Both the position numbers and the translations under genes were made by a program. A stretch of 64,000 nt of DNA, from positions 13,716,134-13,780,133 of the forward strand of contig JAJEKV010000028.1 in NCBI GenBank assembly GCA_021234155.1, in the 5' to 3' direction. Below, piece after piece: positions 1 to 11,125 of this stretch. This DNA comes from Isoetes taiwanensis (taxonomy: Eukaryota > Streptophyta > Lycopodiopsida > Isoetales > Isoetaceae). The notes beneath the pieces are model-generated. The model was not told where the DNA came from, searched no databases, and saw nothing but the letters and a program-made list of their open reading frames with translations. Numbering within the stretch: the stretch's first letter is position 1; each line of letters begins with the position of its first letter.

Positions 1-670
1 TATGCTAATAAGCATTTTCTGGTTAATTTCCTACCTAAAGCCTCAACATCTATGCAGCTATATCATGTTCTAATACATTCAACATTATGTAGATGCTTTC
101 TTATTACGATGGGAGAGCTAATCCAGATTCCTTACATCATAATAGACATTCACGAGGTTTCATTTCATATTGTTAACTGGCTTAGAACGTCAGATTTACC
201 AAGTTCATCTCATGTTTCTGTTAAAAAACATCTTAGGATCCTCCTGGCCATTATATTATAGAGATCTAACCTATCTTATAACTCAACAATGTTTCAGCAA
301 AGTGGAATCAATAAGCATATGGATCCATAGGTCATATCCGCTGTATATCTATAATACCAGTAAAATCTAGTTAAAAATACATGCTGAACATATAGCTAGA
401 AGCAATATGCAGGATGTGTTTAGGCCTTTACAATCTACTAATTATGGCAGATGGCCTCTACTAGATTTATCCCAAAATCTATTGGACATATATTTTCTTA
501 GCACAAAGCACAAATAACCCTTCCTCAAATTTACCCAGCAAGCATAATAACAAATCCAATTCATGAAGATATTCAGGCTTTAGATCTATCATATTTCAAG
601 GTAAAGCAAGATGAATTTAAAGCCAAATCTACTAAAGACATCATCAGCTAAGTTATCCAAGTAAGAAAAT
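1..670. other. Intergenic, no gene seen
   Basis: AT-rich sequence. The only open frames on either strand are under 80 codons and show no protein-like composition or splice context. No repeat structure was noticed. Confidence 0.6.
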
Positions 671-673
671 GAT

Positions 674-1048
674 TTAATCAAATAGGGCACGAGAATTTCG
701 CTCCGACCCTTTGGATTTGCAAGGAATTTGATGGCTACATGCTTCATGCCTCTGAGATCCGCTTGCCTTGGACATTGCCAGACCCATGTTAATCTCCTTT
801 TCTGTGTTTTTGTTTGTGGCATTCATCTCTGTAGTAGGAAATTCAGCAGTCTCCTGATTGGAAATCCCATCTTGAACATTCACATTACTTCCAATTGCTC
901 CTGAACTACTCTTTGGTTCAGAGACCTTAGCAATCTTATGATATTGGAACAGATTCTTCTTGCTGCTACTCTCCAATTTTTCCTTTGCCAATCTCTTCCT
1001 GGTAGCAAAATTCAGATCTCCTTTCTTTCTACCCATCTCAATGCTCAT
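674..1048 (-). CDS. Coding-like exon of unknown function, lysine/serine-rich
   Basis: The open frame on the minus strand continues to about 1351, but only the part from the ATG at 1048 down to the stop at 674 looks like protein. It begins 'MSIEMGRKKGDLNF', followed by a basic helix ('TRKRLAKEKLE') and a Ser/Asn/Glu-rich, probably disordered tail. A CAG acceptor lies directly before this ATG on the minus strand, so it may be an internal or 3' exon rather than a complete gene. I do not recognise the family. The basic N-terminus would fit a nuclear protein or the N-terminus of a transposase, which is only a guess. Tandem repeats of about 190 bp lie immediately 5' of it. Confidence 0.4.
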   Translation of the reverse strand: MSIEMGRKKGDLNFATRKRLAKEKLESSSKKNLFQYHKIAKVSEPKSSSGAIGSNVNVQDGISNQETAEFPTTEMNATNKNTEKEINMGLAMSKASGSQRHEACSHQIPCKSKGSERNSRALFD

Positions 1049-1332
1049 CTGTGGAAGTGTAGATACACAAAATAGAGGGGGATCCGCACAGGAGCGTGGA
1101 TTTTGCAACTTTGTAACAGCCCATACTCTTCTTATATAGGCATACCGGCTGTTCCTAACCCAGACTCGTTTTATATGGCATACGTTCCAAGCACTTATAC
1201 AACCAGGACAGTCCTTACCATTTTGAGTTATCGTATGCAAAATTGCATGTAGACATGATGTGGCGAGCTTTTTCGGCGGGATTATATGCATCTTGATTTG
1301 TAACTCATGTGCAAAAGTATTTCTAGCTAGCC

Positions 1333-1790
1333 CCAGGCTTATTTGCTGCAAGTTTTCCTGTTAAAGCACCATAATGTGCATCTTAGCCTAGGTGTTTCAT
1401 TGTGCAGTATACACACCTAAGTTTAACCATTGGTCTTCCTTTGGGCTCACCTCTGGTATGTTTTATCCTGCCAACATAGCCATATGTGCAACATTATTCA
1501 AATATTTTCAACAAGCCCAGGCATATTTACTGCATGTTTTCATGTTTGGCCACCATCACGTGTGTCTTGGTTTTCAAAGCCTATGTATTCAAAAAGATTA
1601 CCAAGTAGCGTTGTGTAGTATACATACCTAGATTTAACCATTGGTCTTTTCCTTTTCTTCATCTCGGACTCTATTCAGGCATGCTTTATCATGCCACCCA
1701 TATGCCCACTTAGTCCCAGGCTTATTTACTGCACGTTTTCATGCTTTCGGACTTAACTTAGGCATACTTTATGCTGCCTACCAGAGCCAT
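1333..1790. repeat. Degenerate tandem repeat, about 184-199 bp period
   Basis: The phrase 'CCAGGCTTATTTGCTGCA' and relatives recur at 1333, 1517 and 1716. A second phrase, 'GTATACACACCTAAGTTTAA' and its variant, occurs at about 1408 and 1618. The units are clearly diverged. The array sits upstream of the minus-strand exon at 674-1048. Confidence 0.7.
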
Positions 1791-2425
1791 TTATCCTATA
1801 TTATAAAACCGTGGCGTCGGTCTGTCCGCCCGATCGGCGACCGAGATGGCGCCAATGTCCCCTGCACCGCCCGGACGGCAGATTTGTCCGTTTATCCCTC
1901 GCCTTGGTGGACCGCCCAGATTCTGCCACGTCAAACAAAACAATCTGGCCAATACCCCAACCTGCCAAAGGCTACGAGGGAAGCCAGATTCCCGCGTCTC
2001 CTTTGAGGAAAAATATCCAGTGGAGCAAGATCCTTCCAGCATCATAGCCACGAGCAGCAGAGCCGCGGCTGCTACTTGCTAGGGGCTACTTTTTGCTTAC
2101 GAGGAAAAGCCAGACAAAATTTCTTTTCAATTGTTACGCAGCAATGGCTGAATGCTGCACCAGTTCCAGCGGCATATATGATGCGGCGAGTCATGACGTC
2201 CTCTCTCTCTCTTCACTGGAGGTTCCTTTACTATCTTTTTTTTTTTTTAGAGTAAGGTTCTATGCTTTGCTCTTGAGAAAGTGTAAGTCCAGCAAAGAAG
2301 AAAACGTCTTTTCTTTGGAGTAAAGAAACCTCTATTTTACACCGAAAGCTTCTCTATACAACCGAATTTGTCACTGTATAGACTCTCTTTCCATTTAAAT
2401 GCTTCTCATTATTAAACTTTCCTTT

Positions 2426-2503
2426 AATTCCTGATAGTTTGCATTGGACTAGATTAAGTAAGCATCGTTGCTTTGTTTGCATCTTGTGGAAATTTGGATG
2501 AAG
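2426..2503 (+). repeat. 78-bp dispersed direct repeat, copy 1
   Basis: Begins 'AATTCCTGATAGTTTGCATT' and matches 4042-4120 with only a few differences. No larger repeat surrounds it. Confidence 0.85.
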
Positions 2504-4041
2504 TAATCAGGCATTTAAAAATTAAAAAAATTCAAGTGAATATACATGGAGTACAATTATCCCAGCTAATGCCAAGCTTGGGCGAAATGAGAGGGTCTTT
2601 TAGTTGTACAACAAAATGCGCACGTTAAGTATTGCTATCCGCTGAGCTCTTCTTTGCTTTTTCTTGCACAAAGGTCTCTTCTGGTAACATGCTTTCTTTC
2701 GCAGATATCTTTTCAATAACTGAGAAAAAAGGTAGATTTTGCCCTTATCTTTGTTGCTATTTCTTAGAACACTTGCCTTAAGGTTATCATCTCTACGAAC
2801 TGCATGTATCCAGGTTGTACAAGTGGTGGAAATGTCGCCACTTAGATGGCATCCTATTATTCTGACCAAATGCCATTCCTGTTCTCTCTGGCCAGATTCT
2901 AAGTCCAGACTGTTATATGAGGAAAATGTACCATATATGGCTCATGCGCATTTGGAAACTGGAAGAGAATAACTCCACTAACTCCACAACTGAGAAATGA
3001 AATTATGCATAGACGTAAATGCACAATGCTGGCAACTTATGAAGGTATATCATGAAGACTTCTGAAGATTTCATATTGGACTAAAGAGGGTACTGTCCAG
3101 CAAGTACTGTCAAGAACTGAACAGGTTATCATTTAATTTTGCCCAGAAATGCTTCTTCCTTGCAAATTCGTCTTATTAGCAAATCAATTTGATCCAGTCT
3201 TACACGTTTTTTGAAGCTCCATTTCGAGATTAATCTACACGCTACTTTGCACCAAGGTTATGCCAGAATAACAGAAAACTAACACTCTGCCTTATTTAAT
3301 CTCTGGTTCTGCTTTAACCAAGAAACAGAAGATACCAATTTCCTGCTACTTAAACGGTGAAACTCTGATTCTTCTTTTTGAGTAATTATCGCAGATATTA
3401 TGCAACAAACTTCTAGGTTTTGAATGATAATCTGCATTTGCAGAATAGCTTGCATTAGCTTTTAGAAATCCAATGTACAAGGCCGAAATTATATGACTTC
3501 CATTTGCTTTTATGGAAACGGATCTGGTTGTTTCATGTCTGTCTATTCATGGCCACTAAATCGTTTTCCAAAGGGTGCATGTGGCATATGCACAAATTTA
3601 TTTGACTGTCCTACTTGCCAATGACCATCAGCAAGTTGATGATGCAAATTTATTTGCCTTCTATGCAGAAATCGGGAGAATGAAGCTTAAAATAGCAAAG
3701 GTGTGTATGGTCTTTGTTCTCTCAGATTGTATGAGTTTAGGTCATATAATGGGCTTTAGAGATTGCTCAAATTTATATCACTGTGATACAGCAAACATCA
3801 CCGCAAATATTGCAGATCAAGATCCTTCCTTGGCGATTCTCAGTCTAGAAGCCTACATGGTGTACCGCATTGTGCATATCGGAAGATGAATTATGCAATT
3901 ACGTATCTTCAATGTTGCTAAAGCAGGTCAGTAATTGGCCATGGCTAGATAATGCACTTAAGACAGCAGAAATCATGCAACAGCAGGGATGTCCTGTGCT
4001 ATGAGACTGCACAAAGGGACGAGACCTCGAACTTGGTAGAC

Positions 4042-4120
4042 AATTCCTGATAGTTTGCATTGGACTAGATTAAGTAAGCATCTTTGCTTTGTTTGCATCT
4101 TTGTAGAAATTTGGATGAAG
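4042..4120 (+). repeat. 79-bp dispersed direct repeat, copy 2
   Basis: Same orientation as 2426-2503, 1.6 kb downstream. Differences are single substitutions and a one-base indel in a T-run. Directly after it the phrase 'CTAGAGAGCTT' recurs several times up to 4315. Confidence 0.85.
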
Positions 4121-4794
4121 GTCCAAGATAGAGAGCTTCCTATCAGCTTAAGTTCCAAGCTAGAGAGCTTTTTGTTGCATTATGTGAGAAACCATGGGGC
4201 TTCTGCTAACAGGGAAAGGGACTCTTGGAAATTGAAGGTTTGTTGTTTAGTAGAAATGCCAAGGTCGTTTTCCATGGATGATCTGCTAAAATTCCAAGCT
4301 AGAGAGCTTCCTATTGCATCATCCTGATTTTATCCCCGGTAAACATCTTGCTTTTTTAAATCTGTCAATTGCTATTGTTGAATTATGGTCTGATCGAAGC
4401 ATTCCCCTAACTAATGCCTTTTTATTTCCATCTGAAAAGCTGTGTCCAACAAGTACCAAAGACAAAGTTATTGCAAACGCAAAGGCAAAGGTAATATGGC
4501 CAGTTCATCTGGTTGTTCCATGCACTAAGATTTATGTGTCTTTGTTAAAGAGCACTGTAAAGATACTTTGAGTTATCTTCTTCAGCACTTTAGAGATCTT
4601 TTAACCTTTTGTGTTGGACTAATATTTCTATTTATGCAATTATCAAAGTTTTTGCAGAATACATTTGGTCAAAAAGATTTGTTGGAATTTGTTTACAGTC
4701 TACTTAGCCATGTGAAACTATATTTTGACCACAAAACTTCAAGACCAGGAACTTTGCATGCGAGTTCAATATTTGTTGGTGTATAGCTGTCTAG

Positions 4795-4868
4795 ATTCTA
4801 TTCCTCTTTCAGCCAACCATCTCATTCATCTATTCTATTCCTCTTTCAGCCAACCATCTCATTCATCT
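4795..4868 (+). repeat. 37-bp tandem duplication
   Basis: Two adjacent copies of a unit beginning 'ATTCTATTCCTCTTTCAGCC', essentially identical, so the duplication is recent or recently homogenised. Confidence 0.9.
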
Positions 4869-6497
4869 ATTTACTAGCTATGCAAATTTGGTTGAAGCCA
4901 ACCAAGCATTTAGTAAAATTACAACGCCGGATCATACGTGGAACGCAATTTTTTGATGCGTCTTTGTCTTGCATTTTCCTTCATATGCTGATCCGACAAA
5001 TAAGTGGACCCTTTTTTGGATCGACAAAGCTGCACCCTTTGTAACTGCTCCATTTTGTCTCTATTCTATCTGGATTTTTTGATTCCATCATTCAAACACC
5101 TCCCACTATAGAATGGACTACCAGGATAAGACATTTAAACGCATAAAACATATTTAAATACATGTAAAGCATGTTGTAGAATGCTTTTTTTTTTTTTTGT
5201 CCCTTTGTTCTGTGTAAGTTCTTCGTTAGTTTTTTTAAGGAACATGACCGATTGTTCTGTTTCATAACCAGGTTACAAAATTCCTAGAGTAGCGTGAAGC
5301 AAAAAATGATTAGCTGCACAAGGAAATATCACTTTTGTGGCAAAAGGCATGAATGCCATAATAGCAACAGCCTACCGCAATGGCTACGAAGAAAGATGTC
5401 CATAAGCTATCTGATATTGAACAATAACTATGTGTGTTTTGTTGTAAAATTTTGTATTCTCTTTGTTTTATTGCCCTTAGTCGCGAACATCAGTTTGATG
5501 CTTCCTTTGGCCTTTGGCAAAGGTTTACTAAGAGTAGAATGAAAATGGGTCCATGTGCTCTAAGAACAAGATGGGAACCTTATGCTTTTTCTTGCTATGC
5601 CTTTGCCATTTCAATGTCTCTTGAATAGCTATTTGTGAGCCTGGAAAGACCATTTTATAGGTACTACAGCTTAGATTTGGAAACCAGCATTGCAGTTGAT
5701 GCAGGGTTATTTAACATTATTTTTGTCATGAACAAAGCAAGGTGCGTTAGAGGTAACATTTCACAGACAGTTGCCTTCAACAACTCAATATTGTACTCTT
5801 AAAATTTAAATATATTAACTCTCCTTCGATAAGAAACATCGTTTTTCAATCTTCTTAAAACATGCTATTGCTAAACATCCCTCACTATATTGTACGCTTG
5901 CAGAAACTATGGTACCTTTTGACGAATGTGTAGAATCACCGTTAGTCAAGTTCGAATGCCTAGAACTATTTTTAGTGAGTATTCTATGGCTAATGACACA
6001 GACAATTATATACATGTTAACATTGCACGTTTTGTGTTATTGCACATTCTAACACATAAAAACACTACTTTAAAGAGGAGTTTTGCAATAACAAAACAAA
6101 TGAAAGCACTATCGTAACTAGGTTCTCCAAGTCAGGGGACAAAACCATCTTACCACACATTAAAACCCAATTTAATGTCACTTACTCATAGACAACACAT
6201 TACTCTCCGAATCTTCATCTACAATCACATAGAAAGCCCACCAACGGTGGGCAATTTTCTAGTACATTTAATAAAAAAATCCTTCCTCCAACCGTTGGTC
6301 GGATGGGCTGTTTATCTTTGGATAGTAAATAGCTATCACTTTATCGCAACATATATAGCAACAAGGTGAGTAGGACCTTGTTGCTTAGGCCCTACCACCA
6401 ATATTATTGTTACATCTTCACGATCTCATAATGCACAAATTCTTGAGGATGTGAATCATGTCCTTTATATTGTAAAGTGTACACGGAAAATCTTCAT

Positions 6498-8458
6498 TCA
6501 TTCAAAGAAAAGCACACCCATCACATTTTGTATTATATCCTTTTTGAGAGAATCCATTATTAGAAAATGCATGATTAAATCATATATGTCTTTAGGCGCA
6601 TTAAAGGCACTTTGGAATGGGCATAGACATATGGTAGAACCTGTGAAATGATGACTTTTGATGCATGCCCATATGGCTGCTTGGATGCTTTATAAATTTC
6701 TCCACATCAAATGGTAGTTCGCACCTTTTGTCATATCTACTAATTTCAAAGATACCTCTTTCACGGTCAATAATTTTGAAAGTAATGTTCAGAAATTGCA
6801 TTCAACACCAATAGGTTGGTCCATACACGTTTGGGGCAGTAAATGGTCTCATCCTTTATACCCAAGTGGTTCAAGTTGTAAATTGACATCTGTGATTGAC
6901 TAGAGAAGAATTCACTTAAGTGTCCACCATTGATAATATTTAAATCATCTATAAACCTTGAAGCATCTTGGGAATCGTGTATGTCATTTACTCTTCCCGA
7001 TTGTGCCAGCATAGTTATGAACCTAAGTTCAAACCAGGCTAAATATAAATTGCACCAAGCAGGGCTGCATGCAAAACCCATTGGTATGCCTCTGTTTTGC
7101 CTCCAAATTTTTGTACCCATCTGCAAGAAACAGTGGGTCAATAGCCATGAGTTCATGTTTTTGAGTTCACCTTTGGTGAGCATTTTCTAGCTTACATATT
7201 CCTTAGCACTATGCGATCTGACCCATTTAACTTGTACCCTGTCATTCTTAACTTTGAGAATCAGGTCAAATAGGTGGCAATCTTCCATCATATATTGCCA
7301 AACCATGTCTGTAATTGCATTCATTATCTCAATAATGCCTTCATCACCATATATCGGAATATTTTCATAACATTTAGTGATGTCAGCAGAAAAAACATCA
7401 TGTATTTTTAGAGGTAGGTTTAAAACCACATCATAAAGCGAGTTCACCATCCAACATGCATTTATAGGTTTTTTACTCCACATTCTATATCTGGCAGTGG
7501 CTCTAACACAAATGTCTGGCCAGTTTTCAATGAAGTTATTCAGAATAGCTGTAATAAGGGATGCCAGCTCAGAAAACAACGTATCATGTGCATTAGTCAG
7601 CCATCTATATTCACCTTTATGTGCTTTGTATGTAGCCATTAAATATGGCAGATTTTTCTGTATTCCAGTGTCACAGCCTAAAAATGCTTGAATATCCTTA
7701 ATGCACATCACTTTTATATCCTCAGCAGATTCTATGCATTTTTCAAAATCATTACTGTCCAGCCTGTTCATGGCCATATCTAGGATATGCTTCTGGCATA
7801 TGAAGGCAGCATTGTTAGCAGCTTTGTCTAATCCAGCAATATATAGGTTATTGTTTAACCATTCAATGTTTTTTCTGACCTCAAGATCATTCCATAGATA
7901 CCTTTTTGGTGTCATCTTGTTTTTGAACTCCACAATATCCATATGGGCATATTGCATAAGGACATCAGTAATGTTTTTGATATCATTATCTGTGAGATCT
8001 AAAAGATTAAATTTATGAACCATAAAAAACTGTTTGCATGCAAGAGCAAATTCAGTCATAAATTGTTCAACATTGAAGGAGTGGTCAGTGATATGACTAA
8101 ATCCATTAGCAAATGCTTTTCTAAGTTTTGGGCAATGAATGATCTCCAAATCAATGGTTCTAACATGCCCAATCTTGGGATCAATGAATCTCTTGAGATT
8201 TGGGTTCTTACAGGCACATTTTACCTTACTACCATCCGCAAAAATAGCAAAGGGTTTATAGACTTTATCTTTTAATTGATCGATATATCTCCATGAAAAG
8301 ATAGTCTGATCCATTAACTCAATGCCCCTTTCTTCCAAACATTCTTCTAACCCAATGTAGAATATTCTTTTTATGTTAAACTTTTCGAGCGCTTTATTAA
8401 AAAAGGTGAAATGTACTATGTATTTCTTGTCCTCTACTTTTTGACTTACCAGGTGCAA
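6498..8458 (-). pseudogene. Penelope-like reverse transcriptase, degenerate
   Basis: The minus strand encodes a non-LTR-type reverse transcriptase of roughly 620 residues. Visible blocks in order: an N-terminal region with 'FIDPKIGHVRTIDLEI'; 'YKAHKGEYRWLTNAH' (finger region); 'FSADITKCYENIPI' (motif A, catalytic Asp); 'RGIPMGFACSPAWCNLYLAW' (motif B); 'RFIDDLNII' at about 6933-6960 (motif C, the DD pair). A C-terminal extension ('KYDKR'-like, then 'APKDIYDLIMHFL') runs to a stop at 6498. An in-frame TAG at about 7187 and a frameshift near 6800 break it. No GIY-YIG endonuclease motif was seen. The gene at 31.0-35.0 kb is a homologue block for block. The closest class I can name is Penelope-like elements; it could instead be a related uncharacterised RT group. 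Confidence 0.7.
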
Positions 8459-8488
8459 TTTTACGCTAACATCTCGATAATGGTTACG

Positions 8489-9060
8489 TCAAGCCATTAG
8501 TGACCCTCTGGACATAGTATGAGTTAGTGAGCATTGACATACTTTATATATAACTTCAACAGAAGATAGAAGATAAAATATATTTAGTATGGATTCAACA
8601 TCCAAGCCTAATGGCCAGTTCATGAAGTGTCTATCCATACTAAGGAATACAAATCCTAGCTGGAAAATTTAAACAATAGTTCTGGTTCATTTATTAATGA
8701 CTTACAGAAATACTATGTGTTAGCCAGCATAAACAAAGTTTTCATATAACTTCAACAGAAGATAGAAGATAAAGTATTTTTAGTATGGATTTAAGTTCCA
8801 AGCCAAATGGCCAGTTCATAATATCAGCCCATAAAAAATAAATTTCTATCTGGACGATTTAACAATATTTCTGGTCCATATTAGTGACCTATAGAACTAT
8901 TATGAGTTCATGTGCCAGAATGAACTTTACATATTATTTCAACAGAAGATAATCTTTATTTAGTATGGATTGAAAATCCAAGCCAAATGGCCAGTTTATA
9001 TACTATCCGCCCAAGCTTAGGAACATATTTCCTAGCTGGAAAATTGTAAAGAGAATACTC
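8489..9060. repeat. Tandem repeat, about 190-196 bp, 5' of the reverse transcriptase
   Basis: Three diverged units anchored by 'ACTTCAACAGAAGAT' at 8553 and 8749 and a variant at 8936, each followed by 'TTTAGTATGGATT', then 'CCAAGCC' and 'AATGGCCAGTT'. A partial unit precedes them from about 8489. The array directly abuts the 5' end of the minus-strand reverse transcriptase, so it may be the element's promoter or untranslated region. Confidence 0.75.
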
Positions 9061-9398
9061 TATCATCCTGTGTATCTGCCACTATTTCCACGTTTGGAGG
9101 CAGATCATCACTTAGAGATGTAACTATCTCATCCGTGCTGGAACTACCAACTTCAGTATTCTTAATGATGTTGTCAGCATTCTTTGGGTCCACCATGATC
9201 CTTGGTGGCAACACCATGATCCTTGATGCAGATTTGAAGCCAGTGCCGGATTTGAACAAGATGAGAGGACATCGCTGGGAGATGGCGTCTAGGTTAGCTT
9301 TCATGTATAAGGCAGGGATTCTTGAACCGAAAAAATTCTAAATCACGAACTCTAATCGAATTCAGCAAAAATGGAATTTGATGAAGCATATAATATAG

Positions 9399-9508
9399 GG
9401 AATGGAGGTTGGGGCCTCCATTCCGGTTTCAGTGGGGTCCCGCGACCGGGCGCAGCGGGAGCGGTCACCTGAAACCGGGAATGGAGGCCCCAACCTCCAT
9501 TCCCCTAC
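9399..9508. mobile_element. 110-bp fold-back MITE with nested palindromes
   Basis: Flanked by a perfect 7-bp direct repeat AATATAG (9392-9398 and 9509-9515), a likely target-site duplication. The two ends are inverted repeats of about 35 bp differing by one base. Each arm is itself a palindrome, GGAATGGAGG-ttgggg-CCTCCATTCC. The GC-rich centre reads 'GTCCCGCGACCGGGCGCAG'. It is non-coding and could fold into a long hairpin or a cruciform with side arms. Confidence 0.85.
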
Positions 9509-10027
9509 AATATAGAAGTTGGGGACCTTTTTTTTCCTGCAACAAAGAGCAGATTCGATGAAGCTCTGAAACATTTTTCATCAGCAGATTCCTCAGCAGA
9601 TGCCGAAGCTTTAGATGCAACAAAGAGCAGATTAGGGCGGCCTCCCCGAACAAATGCGGTGAAGCTCAAGCTCAAACATCTTTCATCCGTGAAGCTTCAA
9701 TAATAGCCGCTCGCTTCCACCATCCGCGGTCGAGTGCGCTTTTTCTTCATCTGAAGAACAGATCAAACAGGGGAAGAACAGATCAAACAGGGGACGCGGC
9801 TTTTTCTTCATTTGAAGAGCAGATCAAACAGCGGAAGAAGACCTGCGAATCCCTGCGAGCTCTGGCGGCGGCGAGCTCTGGCACGAAGAACCCTAACCTA
9901 AAAAAAAACTTACCTGGGCAGCCGGTCGAGCGGAATGGGTAAACCAAGTTCCATTCGCTGTGGGTTTTTACCAGCGTCAATAAAAGAATGGTCGCCAGAG
10001 AAAAAAAGGGACCCAACTTCTATATTG
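9508..10027. repeat. Inverted repeat of about 28 bp, 520 bp apart
   Basis: 9508-9535 ('CAATATAGAAGTTGGGGACC' then T-run) is nearly the reverse complement of 9999-10027 (A-run then 'GGGACCCAACTTCTATATTG'). The arms bracket the interruption in the pseudogene at 9135-10200, so this may be a non-autonomous DNA element into which the 110-bp MITE's target sequence also falls. Confidence 0.65.
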
Positions 10028-10907
10028 ATCTTTCTTTTGAAGCATTGGATGTAAAGAATTGTAACGATGCAATATGGCACAGCATGATGATCGCCATGTT
10101 TTCTAGTACAAAAGAGGAGCCTTACACAATATTTAAAGGAATCTGTAATCCAACACAGCTAAAGATTAAAAAAAAAAAAAAAACCCGATCTTTTAAATGA
10201 CCTTTTCTCGTCCGAACAACAACTAGGGTAAAGATTTTTTTCCTAAAGTTCGTTGTCTATGTACGGAGGAGTTTAATTTATTCTTGGACCATAGGAAATA
10301 TTGTAGAAAATATATAAGTGCTTCGTATCAATCGATTGGTCTTTGTGGACAATAAAAATTATTCCATCAATTCAATTAATTAACCTTGCCACCTTTGAGC
10401 GGTTTTGGCAAGCACACCGCACATAATCAACAAGCCCACCAAGCAACCATGGTCTATCTAGATTTAATGGTTGTCTCTCAATGACTTACCATTTTTTAAT
10501 TGTGCTAGAACTTTGTTTATAGCTAGAACGGGGCATGAAACTTGGCAAGTTATTTCGAACTCAATATGCTTATTTGAATTGCTAAGTTGCAGAGGTTGAT
10601 GACCATAACCATTTGTTCATGATTCTTGTGCAAAATCATTTTTTAATCTTTCTTATCTCTTTTCAAGAACTACAAGAAACAAGTTTTCCTTGATAGAACA
10701 AGCTTTAGGCAATCTCTAGGGGACACATCCCTATAAATATCAAGATACCATATTATGTGATCGACGCCTTCTTGATCTATTCCTTAGACTATACCCTCAA
10801 TGGGCCTCGATTTCATTTTTATTCTTGTTGAGAAACTTCTGTTGAGGGCCAGTAGATGTCTGAGAGGTTCGATTCCTATCAGCTTGTTTTTCATCTTTCC
10901 CCTCAAC

Positions 10908-11125
10908 TCTTCTTCTCAAGCTCTAAGAGGTCGGCAAGTAGGCTCAACCTGCGTTTAATCCTCTTAGTTCTTCTTGTCAAGGCATAAGAAGTCGGCAAGC
11001 GGTACATGCTTGCATTCATTCCTCTTAGTTCTTCTTCTCAAGCTCTAAGAGGTCGGCGGATCGGGCTCTATCTCAGGTTTATTCCTCTCATTTCTTCTTA
11101 TGGAACTCTAATAGGTCAGTACCGC
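10908..11125 (+). repeat. Tandem repeat, about 61 bp x 3.5
   Basis: The phrase 'CTCTAAGAGGTCGGC' and variants recurs at about 10925, 10987, 11047 and 11110, each preceded by 'TTCTTCTTCTCAAG' or a variant. Spacing is 60-63 bp. Units are diverged. Confidence 0.75.

Larger units (their letters stand above)
1791..6497. other. Long non-coding stretch with small duplications
   Basis: No convincing gene on either strand. Open frames are short and without recognisable composition. It holds a dispersed 78-bp duplication (2426-2503 and 4042-4120), a 37-bp tandem duplication (4795-4868) and a GC-rich 7-bp hairpin at 6236-6252. About 1800-2080 is more GC-rich than its surroundings but has no identifiable product. 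Confidence 0.6.
9135..10200 (+). pseudogene. Broken paralogue of the 15.4-kb gene
   Basis: Two pieces match the gene at 15443-17303. The 5' piece (9135-9341) ends with 'HRWEMASRLAFMYKAGIL', matching 'LRWKEASRLASLYVRRLW' there, and is preceded by a 'DADLKPVPDLN' segment resembling its Asn-Ala-Asp-Leu repeats. The 3' piece (about 10018-10170) contains 'AIWHSMMIAMFSS' and 'ICNPTQLK', matching 'AKWQSTMVAMLSS' and 'VYNPTQMK' at the C-terminus of the other copy. The central repeat region is missing. The gap between the pieces holds a palindromic MITE and a longer inverted repeat, and the reading frame stops in it. Function unknown. Confidence 0.6.

Noticed and set aside
10855-10885. T-loop-like GGTTCGATTCC, possible tRNA
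   Set aside because: The flanking 5-base stem does not pair and no D-arm, anticodon arm or acceptor stem could be found.
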